The notes under the pieces: generated by a model
What the model was told of the DNA's origin: nothing
The model's input: the letters and a program-made list of their open reading frames with translations, nothing else
Databases searched by the model: none
Position numbers and translations under genes: made by a program
Shown here: piece by piece, positions 51,365 through 62,183 of the stretch
Numbering within the stretch: the stretch's first letter is position 1
How the letters are laid out: each line of letters opens with the position of its first letter
Assembly: GCF_008365375.1 (NCBI RefSeq)
Contig: NZ_QOKW01000016.1
Coordinates: 62,001-126,000, forward strand
Length of the DNA: 64,000 nt
DNA from: Roseomonas genomospecies 6
GTDB lineage: Bacteria > Pseudomonadota > Alphaproteobacteria > Azospirillales > Azospirillaceae
Direction: 5' to 3'

Positions 51365-52905
51365 TCCGGGGTCCCCATGCGGCTGGTCCCGGCGGCCGGG
51401 TTGATCGTGGACGGACCGCCCGCCGACCGCTCCGCCCACAGGCGGCGCAGCAGCGGAAGCATCAGCGTCAGGATCGCGATGGTCAGCAGGATCGCGGTGA
51501 TCGGGCGGGTGTAGAGGAAGTCGTAGCTGCCGTTGGACAGCGACAGCGCGCGGCGGAAGTTCGCCTCGGCCATCGGCCCCATGATGAGGGCGAGCACGAC
51601 GGGCGACGCCGGGAAATCCCACTTCTGCATGAAATAGCCGACGACGCCGGCGGCCAGCATGATCCAGATGTCGAACATGCTGTTGTTGATGGCGTAGGTG
51701 CCGACGATGCACAGCGCCAGGATGGCCGGCGTCAGCACCGACTTCGGCATCTGCAGGATGCGCCCCATGAAGCGCAGCGAACCGAGGCCCACCACCAGCA
51801 TGAACACGTAGCAGACCAGCATGCCGGCGAACAGCGTGAAGACCAGATCGGCGTGGTCCTTGAACAGCAGCGGACCGGGCTGAAGACCCTGGAGCGTCAG
51901 GGCGCCCAGCATCACGGCGGTCACGGCGTCGCCGGGGATGCCCAGCGTCAACATGGTCAGCATCGCGCCGCCGGTGCAGCCGTTGGCGCCGGATTCGCAG
52001 GCGGCGACGGCGCCCAGTTCGCCCTTGCCGTAGTTCTCCGGCGTCTTGCTGAAGCGCTTGGCCTCGTTGTAGGCGACGAAGGCGGCGATGTCGGCGCCGG
52101 CACCGGGGATCATGCCGATGACGATTCCCAGGCCCGAGGAGCGCGCGATGTTGACCAACTGCTGGCGGAACATGTGCCAAGGCGGGATGATGCGGTCCAG
52201 CGCCGCGGCCATGCCCGCGCGGACCTGCGGGTCCTCCAGCGCCTTGAAGGCTTCGGCGGCGGCGAACAGGCCGATCATCACCGGGATGAAGGGCACGTTG
52301 AACAGCTCGGTGTAGCCGCCGGTGTAGCGCGGAAAGCCGCCCATCGGGTCCAGCCCGACGGTGGCCAGCAGCAGGCCGAGGAAGCCGGAGATCAGACCCT
52401 TGATGACCGACACGCCGGAAATGCTGGCGATGATCGACAGACCGAAGACGGCCAGCGCGAAGGACTCCGACGCGCTGAACTCCAGCGCGAAGCGGGCCAG
52501 CACCGGGGCCAGGAAGATCAGCACGAACACGCTGGCCGTGCCGCCCAGGAAGGACGAGAAGGTGGCGGTGCCCAGCGCGATGCCGGCCTGCCCCTTCTTG
52601 GTCAGTTCGTACCCGTCGATGGCGGTGGCCGCGGCGGCGGGGGTTCCGGGGATCTTCAGCAGGATGGCCGTGACCGACCCGCCGTAGATGCCGCCGAAGA
52701 AGACGCCGGAAATCATCAGCAGGCCCGACAGCGGGTCCATGCCGAAGGTGAAGGGCAGCAGGATGGCCACGCCCATCGTCGCCGTGAGGCCGGGCAGCGC
52801 GCCGATGATGATGCCCAGGGTCACGCCCAACAGGGCGAGCAGCAGCGCCATGGGCTGGTTGAGCAGCGCCTGCGCGCCGTGAAGAAGCATGTCGAGTTCG
52901 TACAT
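51361..52905 (-). CDS. tctA: TTT transporter large permease TctA (sugar-acid operon)
   Basis: 514 residues, multi-span permease with GVTLGIIIGALPGLTATMGVA at the N-terminus and GIVIGMIPGAGADIAAFVAY mid-protein. Only distantly like the TctA at 967-2493. ATG 52905 follows gacggaggggtgag. With the TctB and TctC genes just upstream it forms a full TTT transporter within a galactonate-type operon, so an aldonate is the likely cargo. Confidence 0.9.
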   Translation of the reverse strand: MYELDMLLHGAQALLNQPMALLLALLGVTLGIIIGALPGLTATMGVAILLPFTFGMDPLSGLLMISGVFFGGIYGGSVTAILLKIPGTPAAAATAIDGYELTKKGQAGIALGTATFSSFLGGTASVFVLIFLAPVLARFALEFSASESFALAVFGLSIIASISGVSVIKGLISGFLGLLLATVGLDPMGGFPRYTGGYTELFNVPFIPVMIGLFAAAEAFKALEDPQVRAGMAAALDRIIPPWHMFRQQLVNIARSSGLGIVIGMIPGAGADIAAFVAYNEAKRFSKTPENYGKGELGAVAACESGANGCTGGAMLTMLTLGIPGDAVTAVMLGALTLQGLQPGPLLFKDHADLVFTLFAGMLVCYVFMLVVGLGSLRFMGRILQMPKSVLTPAILALCIVGTYAINNSMFDIWIMLAAGVVGYFMQKWDFPASPVVLALIMGPMAEANFRRALSLSNGSYDFLYTRPITAILLTIAILTLMLPLLRRLWAERSAGGPSTINPAAGTSRMGTPE

Positions 52906-52953
52906 CTCACCCCTCCGTCAACGGAGCGTTGCGGCCGGTCGGACCGGTCTGGG

Positions 52954-53466
52954 TCATTCGAAAAGGCTTCCAACCGGCAGCGGCACGCTGAGCGCGTAGG
53001 CGAAGGCGGCGTAGATGAGCGCGGTCAGCACGGCGGCGATGGCGGCGTTCGCGATCAGGTTGCGCCGTCCCATCAGCCACATCAGGCCGAACAGATAGAT
53101 CGGCGTCGCGATGGCGTGACCGACATACTCCATGGCGAACAGGCAGACGGCGGTGGCGGCGATGCCGATCGCCACGGTGCCGTAGCTGGCCTTGGGTGCG
53201 GCCTGTGCCGGATCATCCGGGGGAGCGGCGGGCGCCCGCAGCGTGTTGAAGACCAGGATCGCGCAGAGCACCAGAAGGGCCACGGCGAAGATGATCGGGA
53301 AGCGGGCGGGACCGACGTCGGTCTCAAGCATGGTCGGCGGGAAATCACCCGCGACGACGATGGCGGCGACCGCGACCGCCATGACAAGAACGGCGATGAC
53401 CAGCGTGGCAAAGCGGTCCTGCGGGCGCAGGCCAGCCTTGCCGCCCGGAGCGGGAGCGTGACTCAT
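52954..53466 (-). CDS. tctB: TTT transporter small subunit TctB
   Basis: 170 residues, four membrane helices, typical TctB. ATG 53466 is preferred (aaggagacccactc upstream); an in-frame ATG at 53487 is possible. It lies between tctC and tctA of the same operon. Confidence 0.87.
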   Translation of the reverse strand: MSHAPAPGGKAGLRPQDRFATLVIAVLVMAVAVAAIVVAGDFPPTMLETDVGPARFPIIFAVALLVLCAILVFNTLRAPAAPPDDPAQAAPKASYGTVAIGIAATAVCLFAMEYVGHAIATPIYLFGLMWLMGRRNLIANAAIAAVLTALIYAAFAYALSVPLPVGSLFE

Positions 53467-53529
53467 GAGTGGGTCTCCTTCGGACACCCGGCGGCCCGAG
53501 GGCCGCCGGGGACACGCCGAGGATGTGGC

Positions 53530-54495
53530 TTACTTGGAGAGGCCGATCTGCTTCATCAGCGTCTTGAACATCTCGGCGTCCTTCTCCATGGCCGCCTTGA
53601 ACTGCGGGCCGTCGAGGTAGGCGTAGCTGAGGTTCATCTTGGCGAGCTGGTCGCGGAAGCCCTGCTCCTCGACCGCCTTCTTGGACGCGGTGCGCAGCGT
53701 CTCGACGACGTTGGCCGGGGTCTTCTTCGGAACGACGATGCCGCGCCAGGTGGCGACCGTCACGTCGATGCCCTTCTCCTTCAGCGTCGGGGCGTCCGGG
53801 AAGGCCTTGGAACGCTGGTCGTCCATCACGGCCAGGATGCGCAGCGTGCCGGCGGCGACGTGGCTGGACACCTCGGCGGGGCTGACGCTGACGGCCTCGA
53901 TGTGGTTGCCCAACAGCGCGGTGACCGCCGGGTTGGCGCCGTCATAGGGAACGTGGTTGAACTTCAGCCCGGACTTGGTCGCCAGGGCCTCGGCGGCGAG
54001 GTGCCAGATGGCGCCGGTGCCGGAGTTGCCGATGCGGACCTTGCCGGGATTCTCCTTGGCGTGGGCCAGGAACTCCTCGATGGTCTTCCACGGCGCGCTG
54101 GCGTTGACCGTGATGGCGCTCGGCTCCGCGTTCAGGCGGGCGATCGGGGTGAAGTCCTCGACCGTGAAGCGGGCGACGCCCAGGTTCGGCAGGGTGGTGA
54201 TCTCGACGGTGCCCATGCCGATCTTGTAGCCGTCCGGACGGGCGGCCATGATCTCCGACAGGCCGACCGCGCCGCCGCCGCCGGTCTTGTTCACCACGCC
54301 CACCGACTGCGGCAGGTGGCGGTTCACGGAGTCCGCATAGGCGCGGGCGACGAGGTCGGTGCCTCCGCCGGCGGCGTACGGGACGATCAGCTCGATCGCC
54401 TTGGCCGGGTATTCGGCGGCCTGCGCGGCGACCATCAGCGTGGCGGAGGTCAGCGCGCCGACGACGGCGCCGGTGACGAAACGATAGCCCTTCAT
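53530..54495 (-). CDS. tctC: TTT transporter periplasmic binding protein TctC
   Basis: 321 residues. Signal peptide (VGALTSATLMVAAQA), then the Bug/TctC fold: YPAKAIELIVPYAAGGGTDL, IRIGNSGTGAIWHLAAEAL-like segment, FNHVPYDGANPAVTALLG. It binds the carboxylate substrate in the periplasm. It is followed by tctB and tctA and preceded by dgoA; the sugar-acid operon suggests galactonate or a related aldonate. Confidence 0.9.
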   Translation of the reverse strand: MKGYRFVTGAVVGALTSATLMVAAQAAEYPAKAIELIVPYAAGGGTDLVARAYADSVNRHLPQSVGVVNKTGGGGAVGLSEIMAARPDGYKIGMGTVEITTLPNLGVARFTVEDFTPIARLNAEPSAITVNASAPWKTIEEFLAHAKENPGKVRIGNSGTGAIWHLAAEALATKSGLKFNHVPYDGANPAVTALLGNHIEAVSVSPAEVSSHVAAGTLRILAVMDDQRSKAFPDAPTLKEKGIDVTVATWRGIVVPKKTPANVVETLRTASKKAVEEQGFRDQLAKMNLSYAYLDGPQFKAAMEKDAEMFKTLMKQIGLSK

Positions 54496-54562
54496 GAGCG
54501 TTCTCCCTGGGGTGTTGCTTGAGGTGGACAGGAGGTGGGGGGAAGAGAAAGCCGCTGCGTGC

Positions 54563-55213
54563 TCAGCGCGGGTTGAGGCGCTGCCACGCGGCGACGAAGG
54601 CGTCCGCCCGTTCGCCGATCTCGGCGGCGGACAGGCCCGGCGAATAAAGCGCCGAACCCAGCCCGAAACCGGCGACGCCGGCCTCCAGGAACGGCGCCAT
54701 GGTGTCCGGGGCGATGCCGCCCACGGGCAACAGGCGGGTGCCGGCGGGCAGCACCGCGCGCATCGCCTTGATGACGCGCGGGCCGATCAGCTCCGCCGGG
54801 AAGATCTTCAGGGCGTCGGCACCCGCTGACAGCGCTGCGAAAGCTTCCGTCGGAGTGGCGATTCCAGGCAGGCTGACCAGCCCCGCGGCCTTGGCGGCAC
54901 GGATCACCGCGGTGTCGGCATGGGGCATGACGACCAGATCGGCCCCGATCTCCTTCAGACGGGCCACCTGCTCCACCGCCAGAACCGTACCGGCGCCGAC
55001 CAGCGCATCCCGCGGCAGAAGGCGGCGGATGGCGGCGATGCTGGCGAACGGATCGGGCGAGTTCAGCGGCACCTCGATCAGGCGGAAACCGCGGTCGTAG
55101 AGCGTGCGGGCGGCGTCCTCCGCCTCCGCGGGCGTCAGGCCGCGTAGGATGGCGACCAGCGGCAGGGCGGAGAAGGCGGCGTCGAAACGGGCGTTCAGCG
55201 TGTCGTCGGACAT
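54563..55213 (-). CDS. dgoA: 2-dehydro-3-deoxy-6-phosphogalactonate aldolase
   Basis: 216 residues of the KDPG/KDPGal aldolase family: LVAILRGLTPAEAEDAARTL, LVGAGTVLAVEQV, and the Schiff-base Lys in ADALKIFPAELIGP. Cleaves KDPGal to pyruvate and glyceraldehyde 3-phosphate. Start 55213 follows gggggagtaacgat and lies 5 bp after dgoK. KDPG is an alternative substrate; the paired kinase favours the galactonate (De Ley-Doudoroff) pathway. Confidence 0.88.
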   Translation of the reverse strand: MSDDTLNARFDAAFSALPLVAILRGLTPAEAEDAARTLYDRGFRLIEVPLNSPDPFASIAAIRRLLPRDALVGAGTVLAVEQVARLKEIGADLVVMPHADTAVIRAAKAAGLVSLPGIATPTEAFAALSAGADALKIFPAELIGPRVIKAMRAVLPAGTRLLPVGGIAPDTMAPFLEAGVAGFGLGSALYSPGLSAAEIGERADAFVAAWQRLNPR

Positions 55214-55218
55214 GATCG

Positions 55219-56211
55219 TTACTCCCCCGTCGGCGCGATCAGGCCGGCGGCAACGGCGAACTGGAAAAGCCCGCGCGGGGCGGTGTTCTCAAGCCGGTCG
55301 GTGGGCTCGACGCCCAGCAACTCCAGGCCGCGGACGTAGCGGCGGCAGAGCGCGCCCTCGCCGATCAGCAGCAGCGGACGGCCATCGTGCAGCTCGTTGC
55401 GCATGTGGCCGAGGCCGGAGGTCAGCTCGTGCCCGATCAGCAGGCCGGACAGGTAATCCTTCAGAAGCTCCGCCGGCATACGGCGGGTGATTCCCAGCGT
55501 GCGCGCGGCGAAGATCTGGTGCGTGAAGTCGCCCGGCCCGCTGGCCTGCGCCGCTTGCACGCCCTCGGCGAAGGCGGCGTCGGACTCGGCCTCCGTCGGG
55601 GCGGCGTCCGCCGGCATCAGCCGGCCGAGGATCGAGTGCTTGCACAACACGGCGAAGACCTCGCCGGTCATGTAGGTGGAGAAGCGGGTCATGCGTCCGC
55701 CCGCGATCTCCACCCATTTCGAATGGGTGCCGGGCAGCACCATGCAGGCGTCGCGGCCCCAATCCGGCCGGTCGGCCAGAACGCCGGCGATCTGGATCTC
55801 CTCGCCGCGCAGGATGTCCGGCGGGCCGCTGGGCGGGTCGTAGAGCATGCCCGGTGCGATCAGGATGCGCGCGCCCGACGCGCTGTCCACCGCGATAGCC
55901 TGCGAGGCCAGCGTGGCCGTGTCGGCGGGGCAGCGGACATAGGGTGCCTCGCGCCAGCCCTGGGCGCTGCCGACCATGCCGCCGGCCACGACCGGCAGGC
56001 CCGGATGGGACGCCAGCCAATCGCCGCACAGGTCGGTGAAGGCCTGCTCGAAGCCCGACAGGCCCGGCAGCGGCAGGTTCTGGATGCCATGCGCGTTGGC
56101 GCGCTGGTCCAGCACGCGCCCGGCGCGGTCCATCAGGAAGCCGCGCAGGCTGGAGGTTCCCCAATCAAGGGCGATCAGCGATGCCCCGACGCCCGTTCGT
56201 CCCGTTTCCAT
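55219..56211 (-). CDS. dgoK: 2-dehydro-3-deoxygalactonokinase
   Basis: 330 residues of the DgoK family: LIALDWGTSSLRGFLMDRAG, VVAGGMVGSAQGWREAPYV, and MVLPGTHSKWVEIAGGRMTR. Phosphorylates 2-keto-3-deoxygalactonate with ATP. Start 56211 overlaps the end of the iclR gene by 37 bp, implying translational coupling. The pathway dehydratase (DgoD) is not in the window. Confidence 0.9.
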   Translation of the reverse strand: METGRTGVGASLIALDWGTSSLRGFLMDRAGRVLDQRANAHGIQNLPLPGLSGFEQAFTDLCGDWLASHPGLPVVAGGMVGSAQGWREAPYVRCPADTATLASQAIAVDSASGARILIAPGMLYDPPSGPPDILRGEEIQIAGVLADRPDWGRDACMVLPGTHSKWVEIAGGRMTRFSTYMTGEVFAVLCKHSILGRLMPADAAPTEAESDAAFAEGVQAAQASGPGDFTHQIFAARTLGITRRMPAELLKDYLSGLLIGHELTSGLGHMRNELHDGRPLLLIGEGALCRRYVRGLELLGVEPTDRLENTAPRGLFQFAVAAGLIAPTGE

Positions 56212-57014
56212 CCCAAATCCTTTGAAATCGCGTCGGCAACCGCCAGGACGATCGGTCCAAGCTCCTCCATCCGTTCGTCCGGCATGTACGGCACGGCGCT
56301 CGCCACGCTGATGGCGGCGACCACCTGGTTGCGGACGTCACGGATCGGCGCGCCGACGCAGCGGATGCCGATTTCGTTTTCCTCGAGGTCGAAGGACCAA
56401 CCGCGCTCCACATAGGCGGCCAGCCGGGATTCGAACTCCGGCCAGGGCGCCAGCGGGGGGCGTTCCGGCGCCGCCGCGGTCAGGCGGCGCGCGTGTTCGT
56501 AAAGCTCCGGCCAGCGGTCGCGCGGCAGACCGAGAAGAAGCGCCTTCCCCAGCCCCGTGGAGGCCAGAGGCATGCGCAGGCCGATGCGCGACCGCATCTC
56601 CAGCCCGCGCGTGTTCGGGATCTTGTCGAGGTAGAAGACCTCCGCCCCCTCGACGACGCCGAGATGGACGGTGTCGCCGGTCAGGCGGGCCAGCGCCTCG
56701 ATGTGGGGGCGGGCGACGGCGACCAGCGGGCGCTGCTCCAGAGCGCGCATGCCGAGTTCGATCAGCTTCGGCCCCAGCAGATAGCCCTTGTAGGGAACGT
56801 GATGCAGATAGCCTTCCAACGTCAGGCTGTTGAGCATCCGGTGGGTCGTGCTGCGCGGCGTGCCCAGCCGGGCGGCGATGCCCTTCACGTCGCCGACGCC
56901 CGCCGCCACGCATTCCAGGAGGGCGAGGCCGCGCATCAGCGTCTGGGTTCCGGAGGCCTGCGGCTTCTCCGGAGACTCCTGCGCATCGAGAGGATTCGCT
57001 CCGACGCCGGCCAT
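56175..57014 (-). CDS. IclR-family transcriptional regulator of the sugar-acid operon
   Basis: 279 residues. HTH about 30-95 (GDVKGIAARLGTPRSTTHRM), then the IclR effector domain (GDTVHLGVVEGAEVFYLDKI, SRIGLRMPLASTGLGKALLL, IRCVGAPIRDVRNQVVAAIS). ATG 57014 follows ggggggagggc; an upstream in-frame extension crosses the promoter and is dropped. First gene of the operon, so it likely autoregulates. Two operator-like inverted repeats flank its promoter. Effector probably a sugar acid (inference). Confidence 0.9.
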   Translation of the reverse strand: MAGVGANPLDAQESPEKPQASGTQTLMRGLALLECVAAGVGDVKGIAARLGTPRSTTHRMLNSLTLEGYLHHVPYKGYLLGPKLIELGMRALEQRPLVAVARPHIEALARLTGDTVHLGVVEGAEVFYLDKIPNTRGLEMRSRIGLRMPLASTGLGKALLLGLPRDRWPELYEHARRLTAAAPERPPLAPWPEFESRLAAYVERGWSFDLEENEIGIRCVGAPIRDVRNQVVAAISVASAVPYMPDERMEELGPIVLAVADAISKDLGWKRDERASGHR

Positions 57015-57033
57015 GCCCTCCCCCCTGTGTTGT

Positions 57034-57049
57034 TGCCCACTATCTGGCA
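57034..57049 (-). promoter_or_regulatory. IclR operator candidate, downstream of the promoter
   Basis: tgcc-N8-ggca (N8 cactatct) between the -10 box and the iclR start. It shares the actat word and 8-bp spacer with the repeat at 57106-57123. Confidence 0.5.
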
Positions 57050-57063
57050 TATCAGTTTCATCC

Positions 57064-57092
57064 ACTCTAAGATTCCGCCCATAGTGTGTCAA
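57064..57092 (-). promoter_or_regulatory. Sigma-70 promoter of the iclR-dgo operon
   Basis: On the minus strand: TTGACA (57092-57087), 17-bp spacer, TAGAGT (57069-57064). This is the best consensus promoter in the window. The spacer contains cactatggg, another copy of the word found in both flanking repeats. Confidence 0.75.
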
Positions 57093-57105
57093 ATAAATTT
57101 CTCAC

Positions 57106-57123
57106 TGTCCATATAGTGGGACA
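57106..57123 (-). promoter_or_regulatory. IclR operator candidate, upstream of -35
   Basis: tgtcc-N8-ggaca, perfect 5-bp arms with an 8-bp spacer (atatagtg), just upstream of the -35 box. Confidence 0.6.
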
Positions 57124-57152
57124 ATTGCGCAAGCAACCGGCCCCCCCGCCGT

Positions 57153-57182
57153 CTTGACCGGGGCGGCGGCCCTGCCCATCTG
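57153..57182 (+). promoter_or_regulatory. RpoH (heat-shock) promoter candidate for clpB
   Basis: cttgac at 57153-57158 and cccatctg at 57175-57182, i.e. CTTG-N18-CCCATCT. This fits the alphaproteobacterial sigma-32 pattern and lies about 100 bp before clpB, a classical heat-shock gene. Confidence 0.5.
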
Positions 57183-57280
57183 TTCGTGTGAGGCGACCGG
57201 GGCCGCGCATGGTGCGGGCCACACAGGCCGTCTTCCCGCGCCTTCGAAAAGGGCGGGAACCATAACGAACGGAGTGCCTG

Positions 57281-59950
<2,670 letters not shown>

Positions 59951-59960
59951 ACGACGACGC

Positions 59961-60122
59961 TGCCCCCTCCCTAACCCTCCCCCCGCTCTCGGCGGACCAA
60001 AGGTCCGCCTGCCGCGTCAGCGCAAACCAAAGGTTTGCGCGAGAGCTTCGAGGTGGAGGGGACTGCCGCCGCTTCGCAGAAGGCACCCTCTCCCTCGAAG
60101 AGGGGGAGGGTCGGGGTGGGGG
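59961..60122. repeat. REP/BIME-like element with three-way junction
   Basis: Hairpin ggcggacc-aaa-ggtccgcc (59991-60009) and hairpin gcgcaaacc-aaa-ggtttgcgc (60020-60040) are enclosed by gctctc (59985-59990) pairing with gagagc (60041-60046), which would form a three-way junction. Outer C-rich and G-rich flanks pair further. It lies between the convergent clpB and ctaG-like genes and is related to the elements at about 5.2 and 22.0 kb. Confidence 0.7.
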
Positions 60123-60137
60123 CAACGTCAGCCCCTT

Positions 60138-60953
60138 TTATGTCCCCTGCCGCTCCGCCACCATCAGCCAGCGCGCCAGGGCGTAGAGGTTGACCGCCAC
60201 ATAGACCGCGGCCCCCACGACCCCCATGATGAGCCCGCCGAGCTGCTGGTCGGCCAGGGCGGACAGACCCCAGGGCGCCGTCGTCACCAGATGGTAGACG
60301 AACAGCGGTTGCGGGGCGAAGATCAGCAGCGCCGCCAGGATGGCGAGATGGACCGAGGTGCCGAAGGCCGACAGCAGCCCCCGCGCCCGCATCGCCGGCC
60401 CGTCCGGCGCCAGCACCGTCCGCCACGCCGCGACCGCGCCGACGAGCAGGCTGCCGTGCATCGCCCACAGCACCGCATCGAAGCGCAGCGCCGCCATGTA
60501 GGGTCCCGGCAGGTGCCACACCCACAGGAACAGCCCGAACAGGCCCCAGGCGATCTCCGGAACTCCGAGGGGTGACGCCAGGGTCCTCGCCCAGCCGCGC
60601 CAGCGCACCGCTCGCGTCGGCCAGGACAGGACCAGCAGAGGCGCCGCCACCTGTATGGTCAGGAGATGCTGCACGACCCGCGCCGAGAACAGGGCGGAGG
60701 TCAGGTTGCACAGCGGCGACACGAAGGCCGCGAACAGCACCAGCCACCCGGCGGCGAAGCACCAGGACTGGTGGCGCGCCATTCTTGTCCCGTGCCCTGC
60801 CCCATGCCGGTTCACGACCGCCGCGTATCCGACGGCGGCCAGGGCAAAGACGGCGAGCAGCACCGGATCGCCGTTCCAGGCGCTCCAGAACCCCTCCGGC
60901 ACCGGCGGGGGACCGCAATAGGGGATGATGGACGGCTGCGTTCCAACGGGCAC
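60138..60953 (-). CDS. CtaG/Caa3-type cytochrome oxidase assembly protein
   Basis: 271 residues, about seven membrane spans, Caa3_CtaG family: the conserved HQSWCFAAGWLVLFAAFVSP, VVQHLLTIQVAAPLLVLSWP, and the MHGSLLVGAVAAWR stretch. Proposed role in copper-dependent assembly of cytochrome c oxidase. GTG 60953 follows gggaggtccagcc. No oxidase genes are adjacent; convergent with clpB. Confidence 0.82.
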   Translation of the reverse strand: MPVGTQPSIIPYCGPPPVPEGFWSAWNGDPVLLAVFALAAVGYAAVVNRHGAGHGTRMARHQSWCFAAGWLVLFAAFVSPLCNLTSALFSARVVQHLLTIQVAAPLLVLSWPTRAVRWRGWARTLASPLGVPEIAWGLFGLFLWVWHLPGPYMAALRFDAVLWAMHGSLLVGAVAAWRTVLAPDGPAMRARGLLSAFGTSVHLAILAALLIFAPQPLFVYHLVTTAPWGLSALADQQLGGLIMGVVGAAVYVAVNLYALARWLMVAERQGT

Positions 60954-61015
60954 GGCTGGACCTCCCTAGGTCGACTGCCATGTAAAACCCGCCGCAGCCC
61001 TTGGGTTCCCCTTTT

Positions 61016-61783
61016 TCAGGCCCGCTCGGCGCTTTCGATCAGGTCGGTGCGCCCGATGCGGCGCAGGGAGGCTTCCAGCCGCGTGTCGTCCTCGCGGATT
61101 TCCCGCAGGGTGCGCAACGTGAAGACGACATGCGCCTCCGCCGCGGCCCGCGCGCCTTCGGCGTCCCCCGCCACCACCGCGTTCGCGATGGCCAGATGCT
61201 GGTCCAGCAGCAGGTTCCGCACGCCGGGCCGGGTGTAGAGCCGGTCGCGGTTGTAGAACACGTCGTTTCGCAGCATCTCCGACAGGGCGCCCATGATGTG
61301 CAGCATCACCGTGTTGTGCGCCGCCTCGTAGATGGCGAGGTGAAGCTGCGCGTCGACGTCCGCCTCCTCCGACGGATCGTCCTGCCGATGGGCATCCTTC
61401 ATGCGCTGTGCCAGAGCGTGGATCGCCTCGCGGTCGAGGTCGGTCGCCCGCTGCGCGGCCAGCCCGGCGGCGGCGGCCTCGATGGCGCTGCGGAACTCCA
61501 GATAATGGAAGGGCGCGTCCGGATCGGATTGCAGCAGCGCCGCCAGCGGGGCCGCGATGGGGGCGAGGAACTGCGCGATGTGCGTGCCGTTGCGCCCGGA
61601 GACGAGCAGCCCACGCTCCTCCAGCTTCTCCAGGGCGTCGCGCAGCGACGGGCGCGAGACGTCCAGCTTCAACGCCAGATCCCGTTCCGGCAGGAGCTTC
61701 TCCCCCGGACGCAGGACGCCTTCCCGGATCAGCGTCTCCAGATGGTCCGCGATGGCGTCCGCCAGCTTGGCCGGCTTTATCAT
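61016..61783 (-). CDS. lldR: FadR/GntR-family regulator, probable lactate regulator LldR
   Basis: 255 residues from ATG 61783 (61798 also possible). Winged helix about 1-70 (LPERDLALKLDVSRPSLRDA), FCD domain with metal-binding type residues (DAQLHLAIYEAAHN, DQHLAIANAVVAGDAEGARA). Divergent from lldP, with a TGGT-N3-ACCA element between them as for LldR/PdhR-type operators. Lactate as the effector is inferred. Confidence 0.85.
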   Translation of the reverse strand: MIKPAKLADAIADHLETLIREGVLRPGEKLLPERDLALKLDVSRPSLRDALEKLEERGLLVSGRNGTHIAQFLAPIAAPLAALLQSDPDAPFHYLEFRSAIEAAAAGLAAQRATDLDREAIHALAQRMKDAHRQDDPSEEADVDAQLHLAIYEAAHNTVMLHIMGALSEMLRNDVFYNRDRLYTRPGVRNLLLDQHLAIANAVVAGDAEGARAAAEAHVVFTLRTLREIREDDTRLEASLRRIGRTDLIESAERA

Positions 61784-62183
61784 TCCCTTGCCCTGCATCC
61801 GCAGCAATCCCGCCTGATCCCGAAAGCTAGATATCGTCACGGCTCCCGCGCGTCCAGCCCCACCGAGGCCCGCGGCGCCGTTTCCCGGCGGGTCCGTCAC
61901 CGGACGGGTCAAATGGTAATACCAGAAGCAAGAAAAAGTCTTCAGCCTCGCTGACGGTAAATTGAATTTTCCCTATTGCCAACCATGGCGACCCAATGTA
62001 TCCGTGAATTGCCTTTGGTCATAATTTTTGACCGGAGCCGAACCCAAGAAAAAACTGATCTCCACAGTCCACGGGCTGCGGAATGAAAGGCGGCGCGCGT
62101 CCGGATAAGACGTGCGGGTCCGGGCTCCATTCACGGTCGCCGGCCAAAGGGCAGTACCGAGAATCGCGGCATAGGAAGGAAAC
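61784..62183. other. 400-bp lldR-lldP intergenic region
   Basis: Partly AT-rich (61920-62050). Besides the operator at 61914-61924 there is ggtca-N7-tgacc at 62017-62033, a candidate second site near the lldP promoter. The -35/-10 elements are not clear-cut. No small gene is called. Confidence 0.45.
61914..61924. promoter_or_regulatory. LldR/PdhR-type operator TGGT-N3-ACCA
   Basis: tggtaatacca matches the core of FadR-subfamily sites (TGGT-N3-ACCA) of E. coli LldR and PdhR. It lies between divergent lldR and lldP. Confidence 0.6.
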
